Shown here piece by piece: positions 10,204 through 20,044 of a stretch of DNA of 64,000 nt. The position numbers were made by a program, and so were the translations under genes. Each line of letters starts with the position of its first letter. The stretch's first letter is position 1. The notes under the pieces are model-generated. The model had not been told where the DNA came from, made no database searches, and was given only the letters and a program-made list of their open reading frames with translations. The DNA is from Clonostachys chloroleuca (lineage: Eukaryota > Ascomycota > Sordariomycetes > Hypocreales > Bionectriaceae): the NCBI GenBank assembly GCA_037952775.1, contig JBANAY010000004.1, positions 10,912,001 to 10,976,000 on the forward strand. The letters run 5' to 3'.

Positions 10204-12341
10204 ATGGGAGCCTCCACCGACAGTAAGCGCGAACCGATTGGTAGCGATACCAAGGACGGCGCCAATGTTGCGCACGTCAATAGTGTCCTCGAGTATGAGA
10301 AGCCCTCTCAGACTGCGGAGCGCGACTGGACCGGCACGGTCAAGAAGACAGACCCGGAAGAGATCGCCCTGGTGAGAAAACTGGACATCTGGATCATGGT
10401 ACGTTTTTCCCATGCTGCGAATTCGCTGCCTCGGTCCATGCTGATTGTTGTTTCCAAGCCTTGCCTCTGTTTCATGTACTTCCTCAACTATGTCGACCGA
10501 AACGCGATCGCTCAAGCCCGCCTGAACAACTTGGAGAAGGACCTGAACATGAAAGGGTCCGAGTTCAACACGACCGTGTCAATGTGAGTAGCGCGTCTAG
10601 CATCACTCAAACCTCACGAAGAGCAACCGTGCTCGTCTCAATACACTTGATTTCAGGGAACCCCTTGCTGTCAGGCGTCGCTAATCAGCCTCACAGCCTC
10701 TTTGTCGGCTACGTCTTGATGCAAGTGCCCAGCAACATGTTGATCACAAAGGTCAAGCCTGGACCTTACATGTCTGCCTGGATGCTTGTTTGGGCTGCGG
10801 TATCCGGTGCGTATTGTGATGTCTAGGGAACCATACCGTGATCCCAGACAGCTAACTTCATTCTGCTCAGCATGCACGGCTCTTGTCAAGAACTACGTTG
10901 GCCTCCTCGTCTGCCGATTCTTCCTCGGTATCACTGAGGCACCCGTAAGCAAACTTCAACTGTCTTGAGAGGCATCTCTGACTGACGGCTCGCAGTTCTA
11001 TCCCGGTGCTACCTATATGCTCTCCATCTTCTACACCCGCAAAGGTGAGTTGCCCCATCTTCGTCGCCATCCAAATATTGCAATATCCACAGGGCTGATT
11101 CTTGTCTGATTCACAGAGGTTGCTACCCGGATCGCCTTACTCTACTGCGCTCAAATTCTCGCAACCGGCCTCTCTGGCCTCATCGCTGCTGGTGTCTTCC
11201 AAATGGACGGTGTGAAGGGACTCTCAGGATGGCGATGGTAAGACCAAGCAGCGTTAACCCTCCCACATGCGCCCTCGTACTAATTATGGAATGTCATTAG
11301 GTTGTTCCTCATCGAGGGTGTCGTCACTGCAGGCGTCGCCATCATCGGCTTCTTCATGTTGCCAAACACCCCCTGACAACTTGGTGGTTGACCGAACGTG
11401 AGAAAGAGTTGGCACACTCCCGCATGGAGCGCGACAAGATTTCCGATGCCGATGAGAACGAGGCCTCCGCCTGGCAGGGTCTGAAGCAGGCTGCCTCCGA
11501 CAAGAGGACCTGGCTCTTTTGCTTGATGCAGAACTTCCACCTGAGCGCCTGTTCATTCGTAAGTTTTCATCGTGTTTGAGTGATTAAAAAGATGTACAAT
11601 TCGCTAACTTGATTCTAGAACTCTTTCTTTCCAACGTAAGCACACTTCGCCCTTGAAGAATGGAAGCGCAAATCACTAACTCTTCGTGCCATTAGTGTCG
11701 TGAAGACTTTAGGATTCAACACAACCATCACCCTCGTCTTGACTTGCCCTCCCTTCATCTTCGCGGGCGCCGCCGGTATCCTTGTCGGCTGGAGCTCAGG
11801 TAGATTCCACGAGCGTACATGGCACATCACAGGAGGTCTCGCCATCTCCGTTGTTGGCTTCGTGCTGGCCGCTGCTACGCTGAACACTCCCGCTCGCTAT
11901 ATTGCCTGCTTCATCTTCGCGATGGGAGCATACTCAGTCAACTCCGTCATCATCGGATGGGCCTCGTCAACACTCTGCCAGACTAAGGAGAAGAAAGCAG
12001 TACGTGGATCACCAGCATCATACAATTTCCTCGCAGGTTTCGCTAACTTCCCATCGCTGCTAGGTTGTCCTTGCCATGACCAACGTTGGCGGTCAGGTAT
12101 GTATCCCTCGTCCGCCATCTGCCCTTCAGCAGCTAACCCTTCTGTGCAGATTGGCTACATCTACGGTGCCTACCTCTGGCCAAGTAGCGACTCTCCCCGC
12201 TACGGAATTGGCTTCGGCGCATCCGCCGGCTTTGCCCTGCTCTCCATCGTCTGCGCCTGGATCATCCGCTTCATGCTGGTCAAGGAGAACAGGAAGATCA
12301 GGGCCTCCAGCACTGAGCACGTCAACCTCTACGGATACTAA
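10204..12341 (+). CDS. MFS transporter of the Dal5 / anion:cation symporter family, one-base frameshift at about 11373
   Basis: This is a plasma-membrane uptake transporter for small organic acids such as allantoate, nicotinate, pantothenate or similar. Exons are 10204-10398, 10459-10583, 10697-10806, 10871-10944, 10996-11044, 11117-11237, 11301-11558, 11619-11635, 11696-11999, 12064-12096 and 12150-12341. The N-terminus is hydrophilic and is followed by about 12 membrane segments. Family marks are FMYFLNYVDRNAIAQARL in segment 1, FVGYVLMQVPSNMLITK, VCRFFLGITEAPFYPG and GWRWLFLIEG. After MLPNTP the C-run at 11369-11373 is one base short: ACC CCC TGA stands where ACC CCC CTG ACA ACT TGG is expected, and the frame resumes as WWLTEREKELAHSRM. 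Exons sum to 1478 nt, so one added base gives 492 aa. The frameshift is probably a sequence error. Confidence 0.87.
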
Positions 12342-13270
12342 AGAGTTTTTGGAAATACTGGTGGCTGTTCGGTAGTGGCTGTGATTCTGGGTTAGCAAAA
12401 TTCTGAATATCAATAAAAAGTCGAACTGTTTCCGTCAAAAAGAAGGCCTTCTCTTCCACAGCCAACCAAGGCGCTCGGCACTCTGCTATTTAATTCGTCT
12501 GTAGAGTAGTCGCCTCGCTCTCTTCATACGTCAGAGAAATTACGTATTGAGTGAAACCGGAATGACGGTTTATCTCACCTTTTCTTTGCAGAGTTGCTTC
12601 ATTTGATGCACCGCCTTTGAGAGGAGACAGCTGCATAAAAAACCAGTCTCCGTTCAGCGACCTTCTCAACTACTGGAGATACTCAGGCCCGGATCCTTGG
12701 CAACCGTGCGAAACTTAGTGCAATTGGATTATTCAAGTTTCAAGCCACCCCAAAATCTTCATTACCTACCACTTGTGGCTTGATGTGAGCCTAGGGCTGA
12801 TACCGCAATTGACTTAAACACACCTGCAAAGGTCAGTCTCAGACAGACAGCTAAAAACTCATACGCATCCACACAAGGGACTGAGATGCCCGGAACAGCG
12901 ATCACGTTCACATGTAGGTGTCAACGTGTGTTTTTGAAGAAGGCCGGTGCGCGTAAGCGAAAGATTTGAGAGTAGCCGAGTTATTTAAATTCAACTTATA
13001 TTCCTAGATAGGTAGAAAAAAATTGATATCTCGGGCGTCAGGAGGGCAGAAGTACAAGTGGATCGCTGGTGACAACCAGCACATGGTTAATGCATACATG
13101 TCCTGGGCCTTCTTTATCTCAATGGCCTCTCTGTCTTCGTATTTGAACGCCATAATGTATTTTGTACCCGAACGTGTTGCGACGGTCACATTTTTTAATT
13201 TGTATATGTGTATGGTCCGGAGTCAACGGCCAGCTCAATACAAGCGAGGTTTGGATTCTTGGACACTACC
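12342..13270. other. Intergenic, about 930 bp
   Basis: This runs from the MFS 3' flank up to the left end of the degraded transposon. An 86-aa plus frame and a 61-aa minus frame overlap at 13004-13283 and show no domain. No gene is called. Confidence 0.5.
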
Positions 13271-14662
13271 TAAACTGATATAACAAAAGTTTGCGACTAC
13301 CCCTACCACAATACCACCCACCTATTCAAACTACATAATTTCAAATGCGTATTTCACAGCTAAATTAGCTTTAATTTTAAAAAGAACTATATTACTAGAT
13401 AGCCTGAATCTTAGCGGTTAATATTTTATATACTAACCCCGTGCCCGGATAACTGCATACAGCTGATTTGATAGTAACTCAAGTAGGCCCTGAATCTTAT
13501 ACTAGGGGATATCCCTCTATATTTGATCAATATATTTAGTGAATATTACTCTATTATATCTGTTATCCTTAAGATTATAAAGGTAAGGGTATTACTTTTA
13601 TAACTACCTCTTTAGAAGGCTTTAAATATTCTTAATTAGACTTAAATCCGGGGAGTAAGGAGACTACTCTAATAGCTTAATCTTATACTCAGCTAGCTAT
13701 ACTATTAAGCTCTTAGCTGTATAAATTCGAGTATTATCTTACTAGAATCTTCTGAATTTATTATAAATTAGAAGAAGATCTTTCTAGAGAGCTTTTTAAT
13801 AGCTCTAAGTACTATAGTCTTAGTAAGATATATTTAGATTATAGGTTATAGATATAAGGGATATCTAGCTTTCTAATTAGATTCCTCCCTAATATATCTA
13901 AGAAATTATAGGATTATTATAATTTATTAGATTAATAAATTCTTAATTATATTTCTTATAAGAATATTAGAAAATAAAAAGATTAGAGTTATTAGATTTA
14001 TTCTATATTAAAACTTTATCTAAGTTAATTATCTAGACTAGTTAGTAATACTATAACCCCTTAATCTTTAAAAGTATATATTATAACTAATTCTTTAATA
14101 TCTATAAGCTAAGCTTATACCTAATAAAGCTAAATTTAAATATATTCAGCAGTAAGTTTTAGTCTTTTTATTACTTTCTATTTATATTAGAAATACTATT
14201 AAATAATATATCTAATTATCCGGCTTAAGACTCTGCTTCCTACTTTATTAGTTAAGGTATCCTATATAATCTTACAATCTTTATAGACTATATAAATTAT
14301 ATATTGCTCCTCTGCCTTTATAAGTATCTTAGACCGCCCGGATCTTAGCTTATAATTAATAGTGCTAATTACCTTGAACCTCTTCTTAAGGGCTAGGACT
14401 ATAGTATATATAGTCTTAAACTCCTTTGTAATAGCGTGTACAGACCTACCTGCAGCTAATTGCCCTAATATAGCTCCTTTTGCTTCAGGAGAAAATTAGC
14501 AGCCTTGATAGCGATTTCCGGATATTTCAATACCAAAGCGATGTATTTTAATGAAAAATTGGCTATATTATAGAGGGTTGAAGAGGAGGGGTTGGTCGCG
14601 ACCGTGTCGGGGCTAAAACGCGGTCGCGTCGGGTGGTCGCAAACTTTTGGCCACTAACTGTA
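13271..14662 (-). mobile_element. RIP-degraded Tc1/mariner transposon
   Basis: The AT-rich stretch is bounded by inverted repeats. The left end at 13285-13303 reads aaaagtttgcgactaccc. The right end, read on the minus strand from 14660, is cagttagtggccaaaagttt followed by gcgaccaccc. TA dinucleotides sit at both outer edges. A transposase can still be read on the minus strand. Its helix-turn-helix start is near 14500 (EAKGAILGQLAAGRSVHAI) followed by LRSGRSKILIKAEEQYI. The terminal part of the DDE region is near 13645 (PYSPDLS after a stop that replaces Trp), and AVIRARG lies near the end. Many stops are of the TGG-to-TAG and CAA-to-TAA kind, with C-to-T loss throughout, consistent with RIP. 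The last 80 bp at the right end kept normal GC and hold three ggtcgc words that could be subterminal transposase sites. Confidence 0.82.
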
Positions 14663-14666
14663 CCTA

Positions 14667-14706
14667 CAGTGGGGAGACAAAAGTTTCGTGTAATTTCCCC
14701 ACACAC
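14667..14706 (+). repeat. Left terminal inverted repeat of the intact Tc1/mariner element
   Basis: It starts cagtggggagac and contains aagtttcgtgtaat, which is matched in reverse at the right end. Confidence 0.88.
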
Positions 14707-14778
14707 ACGCTAAGACGCGATTTTCGCGTTCGTAACAAGACAACCCTTTCAAGTTTACAAGCCAATTGCACAGCCAAT

Positions 14779-15903
14779 ATGCCTTCCCGACGTCCGGAAA
14801 AAAACTATAGCCCTCACAAGCGAGGTAGAATTATGCAAATGGTTGAATTAGGCTATACAGCTAAGGAGGTTGCGGAGAAAGAGCGAGTTAACCCGCGTAC
14901 CGCGTACGGTATCGCATCACGCTATCGGGTGCAAAAGAGAGGCCAGTCTCGCGACCGGTCTGGCTGCCCAACCAAGATCTCAGAGAGAGAAAAAAGGCAT
15001 ATAATGAGGTTAATTGAAGCTGACCCTTTTATCCGTAATGAGGATATCTGCCGCCAGGCGCGGCTAAGCTGCTGTACGAGGACTTTAACACGCTGGTTGC
15101 GATCTGAGGGTATACAACACGTTTATGCACTTCGGCGGCCGAAGTTGACTACAACACAGGCCCAGCTTAGGCTTGAATTTGCTCAGGGGCTTATAAATAA
15201 GCCAATTTCGTGGTGGATGAGTGTTATTTTTACTGATGAATCTACCGTGGCTCGTGGCGAGGGTGAGAAGGTGAAGTGGGTGTTCTGCTGTCGTGTAAGT
15301 TAAAGCACCTTCTCTTTCAACCGCGATTATTCAACGCTCATATATCCGTAGGGAGAGAAATTGCTACCCAAGAATATGCAGCCAAAGACGAAGCCAACGA
15401 GGCATTCGCAGATGTTCTGGGGTGCTATTGTCGGCCGCAATCGCAGCTCGCTCTTCCCCTTGCTCGGGGATCCCGACTCTGCAAGAGGTGGTATTACAGC
15501 TCGCCGTATCCTATCCTGCTTGCAAGAGCAGCTTCCAACGATTGCAGAACCAGGCATGATATACGTTCAAGATAACACTCCTACACACACAGCCCGTATA
15601 GTTAGGAACTGGCTTCATAGCTTCGCTCAAGAGAACGGGCTTGAGCTGTTGGACTGGCCTCCTTACTCCCCTGATCTTAACCCTATTGAAAATCTATGGA
15701 AGACCCTTAAAGAGAGGATTTGCAAGCGTTATCCGGAGCTCTCGGAGATGCCGAAGAACGATGAGTCATTGCAATGGCTGTGCGAGGCAGCTGTTGAGAT
15801 CTGGGAAGAGATTGAGTCGTCGATGATAAAGAACTTGGTTAGGTCAATGCGTCGCAGGTTAGCCGCAGTTATTGCTGCACACGGATGGTATACCAAATAT
15901 TAA
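14779..15903 (+). CDS. Tc1/mariner transposase (DDE), two exons, 355 aa
   Basis: This nuclear enzyme cuts and pastes the element. Exons are 14779-15294 and 15352-15903 with a 57-nt GT-AG intron; together they make 1068 nt. The start MPSRRPEKNYSPHKRGRIMQ is preferred over the upstream in-frame ATG at 14647, which lies outside the left inverted repeat. A paired helix-turn-helix region spans roughly residues 15-130 (GYTAKEVAEKERVNPRTAY; RSGCPTKISEREK). Catalytic residues are visible: the D of VIFTDEST, the D of YVQDNTPTHTA and the E of PDLNPIENLW. Thirty-eight residues separate the second D from the E, which is longer than the classic DD34E of Tc1. No stops or frameshifts are present, so the protein may be active. 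Confidence 0.9.
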
Positions 15904-16021
15904 ATATATCATTAGAATCGCAAGCTTCTAGAGAATATCCGCCTTCAAACCTGAATTAAAAATATTCATAATTAGCTGTATAATTGGGCTTCAAAGTTGG
16001 CTGTAATATTGGGTATTGTTG

Positions 16022-16061
16022 GTGTTGTGGGGCATTACACGAAACTTCTGTCACCTGACTG
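16022..16061 (-). repeat. Right terminal inverted repeat of the intact Tc1/mariner element
   Basis: On the minus strand it reads cagtcaggtgacagaagttt and continues cgtgtaatgccccac, mirroring the left end. Confidence 0.88.
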
Positions 16062-16063
16062 TA

Positions 16064-16821
16064 CAAGATTAACTGCGCTAAATCTAGATACAGCGATAGG
16101 GTCCAAAGTGTCCTCGGAGGAGCTATTAATCTACAATGGACCAAGAGTTCGAAGCGTTAGCAGCCAACGCGATATCATGTTAGAACTTGGTCTGAGGGCT
16201 TGCGTTAGCTACTTGCATTTGCATGGACTCATAAGCTTAGCCCCCCTTTTGATTGCAGATGCCACGGACCGCACGCTTACGCAGACATATCATCTTCTTG
16301 CCGTTTTAATCAGCGAAATGGAAGTTCCCACCCTGAGCCATATAAGTATATAGATACCAGAAGCAAGGGGTAACAGAAAGAGAGGCTTACATGAAGGACT
16401 TCCTAGCAGGCACAGGTGGCCGGTGGCAAGAGAATTTGTGCGAAACAGAGTATTATTACTCTTAGTACTTACTATCACTTATCAAAAGGCACCGGTGGCT
16501 AGGCTCTATGAGTGTCGATCAGCCTTCCACACTGATGGACAGCTGTTGATGGCTGAATCTCAATGGCGGCCTGCCTAGGTATCTATCGAAGCCGCGCCGG
16601 TTAAGGATTCTTCCGAGAGGGTCCCCGGAGGCTGCCCGCCTTCAGCGGAACTCGACCGCTCGCTCGGCTTGCAACGGGTTTAGTGCCCCAGAATTACTTA
16701 GCGACCGATTACGGCGGCTCGAATGCTAAAGGCCTCCTCTTCGAGTGAATTCCAGCCTTTGCGACCACATAAACGTGCCCTTCACTCGCTTGGGACAGCC
16801 GTTCGCCCCTTGTCACCTATC
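16064..16821. other. Intergenic, about 760 bp
   Basis: This is the upstream side of the inositol-monophosphatase-like gene. An open frame at 15997-16353 straddles the transposon end and is not protein-like. A frame open from an ATG at 16723 joins the phosphatase and could add 33 residues to it. Confidence 0.45.
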
Positions 16822-18127
16822 ATGTCCGCCGAAATCAGCGCCGAGCAACTAGATGAGATATACGCCTTCGCCATCCAACTCGGCAAGGATGCTGGCAAGA
16901 TGCTCATGGACGCCGCGGCGGTCCGCATAAGCAGCGCGCCCGGCCAAGGCCAGCAGGCGTTTGAAGACAAGGACAATGCGGTGGATATCGTCACCAAAAC
17001 CGATACCGGTAATCACATAGCCTACGCTGGTCATCCTTGTTGCTCTTGTGGTTAGCTAATCCGTTCCCTCCCAGATGTCGAGGCTTTCATTCACAGTTCG
17101 ATATCTAAGAAGTACCCCGACCACAAGTATGTCGCATTCCCTGATGACTGTCGTCCAGAGTGAACACGAAACTTATTGCGATTTGGAACGTGTCTAGGTT
17201 CATCGGCGAGGAGACATACTCGGCCGGCTCCTCCAAGGACTATCTCATCACCCCGGACCACCCGACCTGGTGCGTAGACCCCCTCGACGGCACGGTCAAC
17301 TACACCCACCTGTTTCCAATGTTCTGCGTCTCCATCGCCTTCATCGTGTCTGGGAACCCCGTCATTGGCGTCATCTACGCGCCCTTCCTCAACCAGCTCT
17401 TCACCTCATGCAAGGGCAAGGGCGCCTGGCTCAACGAGACGCAGAGCCTGCCCTTGGTCAAAGCGGTGCCCATCCCGGCCAATGCCCCCAAGGGGTGTGT
17501 TTTCAGCTGCGAGTGGGGCAAGGACAGACGGGATCCGGACTCGGAGAAAGGGAAAGGGGGAAACTTGGGCCGCAAGGTCGAGAGCTTCGTTAATATGGCG
17601 GTAGAGATTGGCGGACGTGGCGGGAAAGGTGGCATGGTGCACGGCGTCAGAAGTTTGGGCAGGTAAGTCCGATCTCATGGTCGAAGAGTCATGCTCGGTA
17701 CAAAGCTGGGTACCAAGGACAGAGATAGAAGCTGACGGGTGATTAAGTGCCACGCTCGATCTGGCGTACACAGCCATGGGCGCCTTTGACATCTGGTGGG
17801 AAGGCGGTTGCTGGGAATGGGACGTGGCAGCCGGCATCGCTCTCCTTCAGGAGGCTGGTGGTTTAGTCACCACGGCCAACCCACCCTCTGATCCCGTAAC
17901 AGCAGAGATCATCACAGATGTGAGATTAGGAAGCAGGCTATATCTAGCCATAAGGTATGTCCAGGCCTTCGCTGTACGCTTGTTTGAAGTGAACTCACTG
18001 GTTAACTTATGTATGCAGACCAGCAGGACCATCCGCTTCGGAGACGGGACGACAAGGCCAAGAAAGGTTAGTGAGGGAAGTTTGGAAGCGTGTCCGTGAC
18101 CTGGACTACACCCGCCCAGGAGCTTGA
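16822..18127 (+). CDS. Inositol-monophosphatase-family protein (QutG-like), five exons, 339 aa
   Basis: This metal-dependent phosphatase family hydrolyses inositol monophosphate or related sugar phosphates. QutG of the fungal quinate cluster belongs to the same family. Exons are 16822-17008, 17075-17126, 17198-17662, 17748-17954 and 18019-18127, summing to exactly 1020 nt. The Mg2+/Li+ site is complete: Glu of GEET at residue 84-85, Asp107 and Asp110 in WCVDPLDGTVNYTH, and Asp260 in CWEWDVAAG. The C-terminus reads RVRDLDYTRPGA. I chose the ATG at 16822 (MSAEISAEQLDEIYAFA). An in-frame ATG at 16723 would add a basic Ser/Arg-rich stretch that could act as a targeting peptide. No quinate genes are nearby, so the QutG name is only by resemblance. 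Confidence 0.88.
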
Positions 18128-18798
18128 CAGGTCACAGTATTGAAGAAGAAATAAGACCGGTGAAGAGGGTGAACGGGACTTGAGGATATTTACACACACA
18201 TAGAACATAGACATTACACTGTTGGGAGCAGATATCTCAGAATAAATCAAATTAAACTCCATTATTACCCTTCCCATTATCACCATTCCCAGAATTATTA
18301 CTCCCATTATTGCTTTTCCCATTATCACTTTTCCCATTATTGCTATTAGATAGCCCTTAAAGCAGCGAAATAAAAGACAAAGAAATCAAATAACAAATCT
18401 ATTGAGTTTCACGTTAGGTTCAATCTTCTTACGGAGAGAAAAAGGAGAATTCTTCGACTGGGCTCTTACCAGAACGCGCACAAACGGATAGAGCCTGATC
18501 ATAATCGGCCATCAGGTCCACAGTACTCCCCCAATAAGTAGAATAACAGAAGTGCGAACGGATCTGTCTCAAGATTGTTGCCTCTGAGAACAACATGGCT
18601 GGAAGCGGACTACGCGCGGTTGGGCCTGTTTCTGGACTCGCGCCAAGGTGAGACGCACTGGATGTCCTGCGGATCGATACTTGCCAGGATCTGGGCCTCA
18701 TCGTACCCATCGCTTCGAAACTGGTCCGTAGTGTCCCTCTTCTCCTTCTCACATTCAGCCTCCCTTTCTGCCTCTATCGCTGGGTACCCTTCGTCCTC
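18128..18798. other. Intergenic, about 670 bp, containing a minisatellite
   Basis: This lies between the phosphatase and the convergent F-box gene. Besides the tandem repeat at 18258-18345 it has only low-complexity frames. The minus frame at 18068-18337 (GKVIMGKAIMG repeats) is a by-product of that repeat. Confidence 0.5.
18258..18345. repeat. Imperfect tandem repeat, about 15-17 bp unit
   Basis: The word cccattat followed by tgctttt or cactttt recurs about six times in the 3' flank of the phosphatase gene. Copies differ by single bases and unit length varies slightly. Confidence 0.7.
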
Positions 18799-19659
18799 CT
18801 AGTCCGAATAGGGAGATGACGCTGTTTCTACAATCTCAAACAAAAACTCGATATCGGCAATGATCTTCCGATGGGACTTTCGCGAAGAATTGGCACCTCT
18901 CGCCCAAATGTGTGCGTCGGGGCTGCCCAGTCTGAACGCGATCCTGACCTTGCGGTTGTAAGCCGCCTCGGAGTACGGGCTCCATAGAGTGTAATAGACT
19001 GTATCCCAAAATTGACCCATTCGCAAGCCTTCTACTAGAACAGCCTTTTCTAGGATGCTAGGAGTATGCCAGTCCTGATGCGGATGAACGAGCCCGACTT
19101 TGCGGGCAGGGGGTTGAGTGATGAGCATGCGTCTCCAACTAGCGCGCTTATAGGTGAACTGGTCGTGCAGGGATTTGCGTTTGTACTTGTTGATACCGAG
19201 TCCCGTCTTCCGCAGGATCTTGCGTTTATACTTGGTAATACTCATTCCTGTCTTCAGCAGTTTTTTGATATCAAACATGTCTTCTAGGTTTGTCCCCATT
19301 CTGGTGCATTCAAAGTTAAGGGGTACTTGGACTAGGGCGCCGAAATGTTGTGACAGGAGGGGGTTGAGACGGAATGAGACTTCGGCGTCAGGATCAGACA
19401 TGGTGGTTTTTAGATCAGGCGCGAAGAAAAGCGCACGCTGTAGAGCCGGGGAAGTGTCGATATGGTTTTTCCACGCTCTGCAGACAAGGGGGGCGGACGC
19501 AATCATGGTGGGCATGTCCTCCACCATTTGCAGGATCGTCTCAAGCAGCTCTGGGGTGGCAAACACTTGCTGGGCCCTGGGCGACTGTTTTTTGGCCAGC
19601 CGTGCCTTTTCCCTGGCACGGCTGGCTATGCGCTCGCTTCGTCTCATGGTAGCGGCCAT
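18799..19659 (-). CDS. F-box protein (286 aa) with an internal 15-residue duplication
   Basis: This is a single-exon gene. After a basic N-terminus (MRRSERIASRAREKARLAKK) an F-box lies at about residues 32-75 (FATPELLETILQMVEDMP, then LVCRAWKNHIDTSPALQRAL). Such proteins link targets to the SCF ubiquitin ligase through Skp1. The rest matches the many fungal F-box proteins of unknown target. Residues around 135-164 hold a tandem copy: LLKTGMSITKYKRKI is followed by LRKTGLGINKYKRKS. ATGs at codons 1 and 5 are both plausible starts. Another F-box-like gene on the same strand lies 386 bp upstream. Confidence 0.75.
   Translation of the reverse strand: MAATMRRSERIASRAREKARLAKKQSPRAQQVFATPELLETILQMVEDMPTMIASAPLVCRAWKNHIDTSPALQRALFFAPDLKTTMSDPDAEVSFRLNPLLSQHFGALVQVPLNFECTRMGTNLEDMFDIKKLLKTGMSITKYKRKILRKTGLGINKYKRKSLHDQFTYKRASWRRMLITQPPARKVGLVHPHQDWHTPSILEKAVLVEGLRMGQFWDTVYYTLWSPYSEAAYNRKVRIAFRLGSPDAHIWARGANSSRKSHRKIIADIEFLFEIVETASSPYSD
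19171..19259 (-). repeat. 45-bp in-frame tandem duplication inside the F-box gene
   Basis: Two units (about 19171-19214 and 19215-19259) share a gcgttt.tacttg core and differ at about one base in four. They encode the repeated TKYKRK / NKYKRK segments. Confidence 0.75.
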
Positions 19660-19744
19660 TGTTCCGAAGCTGGATGAGACGGGGGGAAAGAGAAATCCTA
19701 CGAACCCCAGGTCGTGGACTTCCTTTTAAAGGGCTCGATCACCC

Positions 19745-19820
19745 CCAGCTCCTTCCTCACCAGCTCTTTCCTCACCAGCTCCTTCCTCATCATCTCCTCC
19801 CTCGCCAGCTCGTTCCTCGT
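19745..19820. repeat. 15-bp tandem repeat, about five copies, in the F-box gene promoter
   Basis: Units resemble cagctccttcctcac. They lie 85-160 bp upstream of the minus-strand ATG at 19659. The surrounding 19660-20044 gap holds nothing else I can identify. Confidence 0.7.
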
Positions 19821-20044
19821 GACTAAGCGGGCTGGACACTTGGCCTTGAATGTGAGGCTCCAACTGTTTCTTAGTGATCCAATGTTGACAGACCCCTAAC
19901 TGATGACCTACAGTCTCAACTGATGACCCAGGTACAGCTCTGACAAAACAACCTACAGCTTTGGGGAAACATTCTGCATTCTACCATACATTACCTAGGC
20001 ACTAAGCTATTATTCTGCCTCCTATAGGATTATTGTCCCGCCTC

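Larger units (their letters stand above)
14667..16061 (+). mobile_element. Intact Tc1/mariner transposon, 1395 bp
   Basis: Terminal inverted repeats of about 40 bp begin CAGT at both ends: 14667-14706, and the complement of 16022-16061. They share the perfect core aagtttcgtgtaat. The element sits between TA dinucleotides (14665-14666 and 16062-16063), the expected target duplication. It carries one spliced transposase gene with no stop codons. It lies only 4 bp to the right of the RIP-degraded element, and its base composition is normal, so it arrived after RIP acted on its neighbour or is single copy. Confidence 0.9.

Noticed and set aside
18068..18337. 89-codon minus frame made of GKVIMG-like repeats
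   Set aside because: It is a translation of the minisatellite in the phosphatase 3' flank.
19154..19729. 191-codon plus-strand frame opposite the F-box gene
   Set aside because: It is an antisense shadow; the minus frame carries the F-box.
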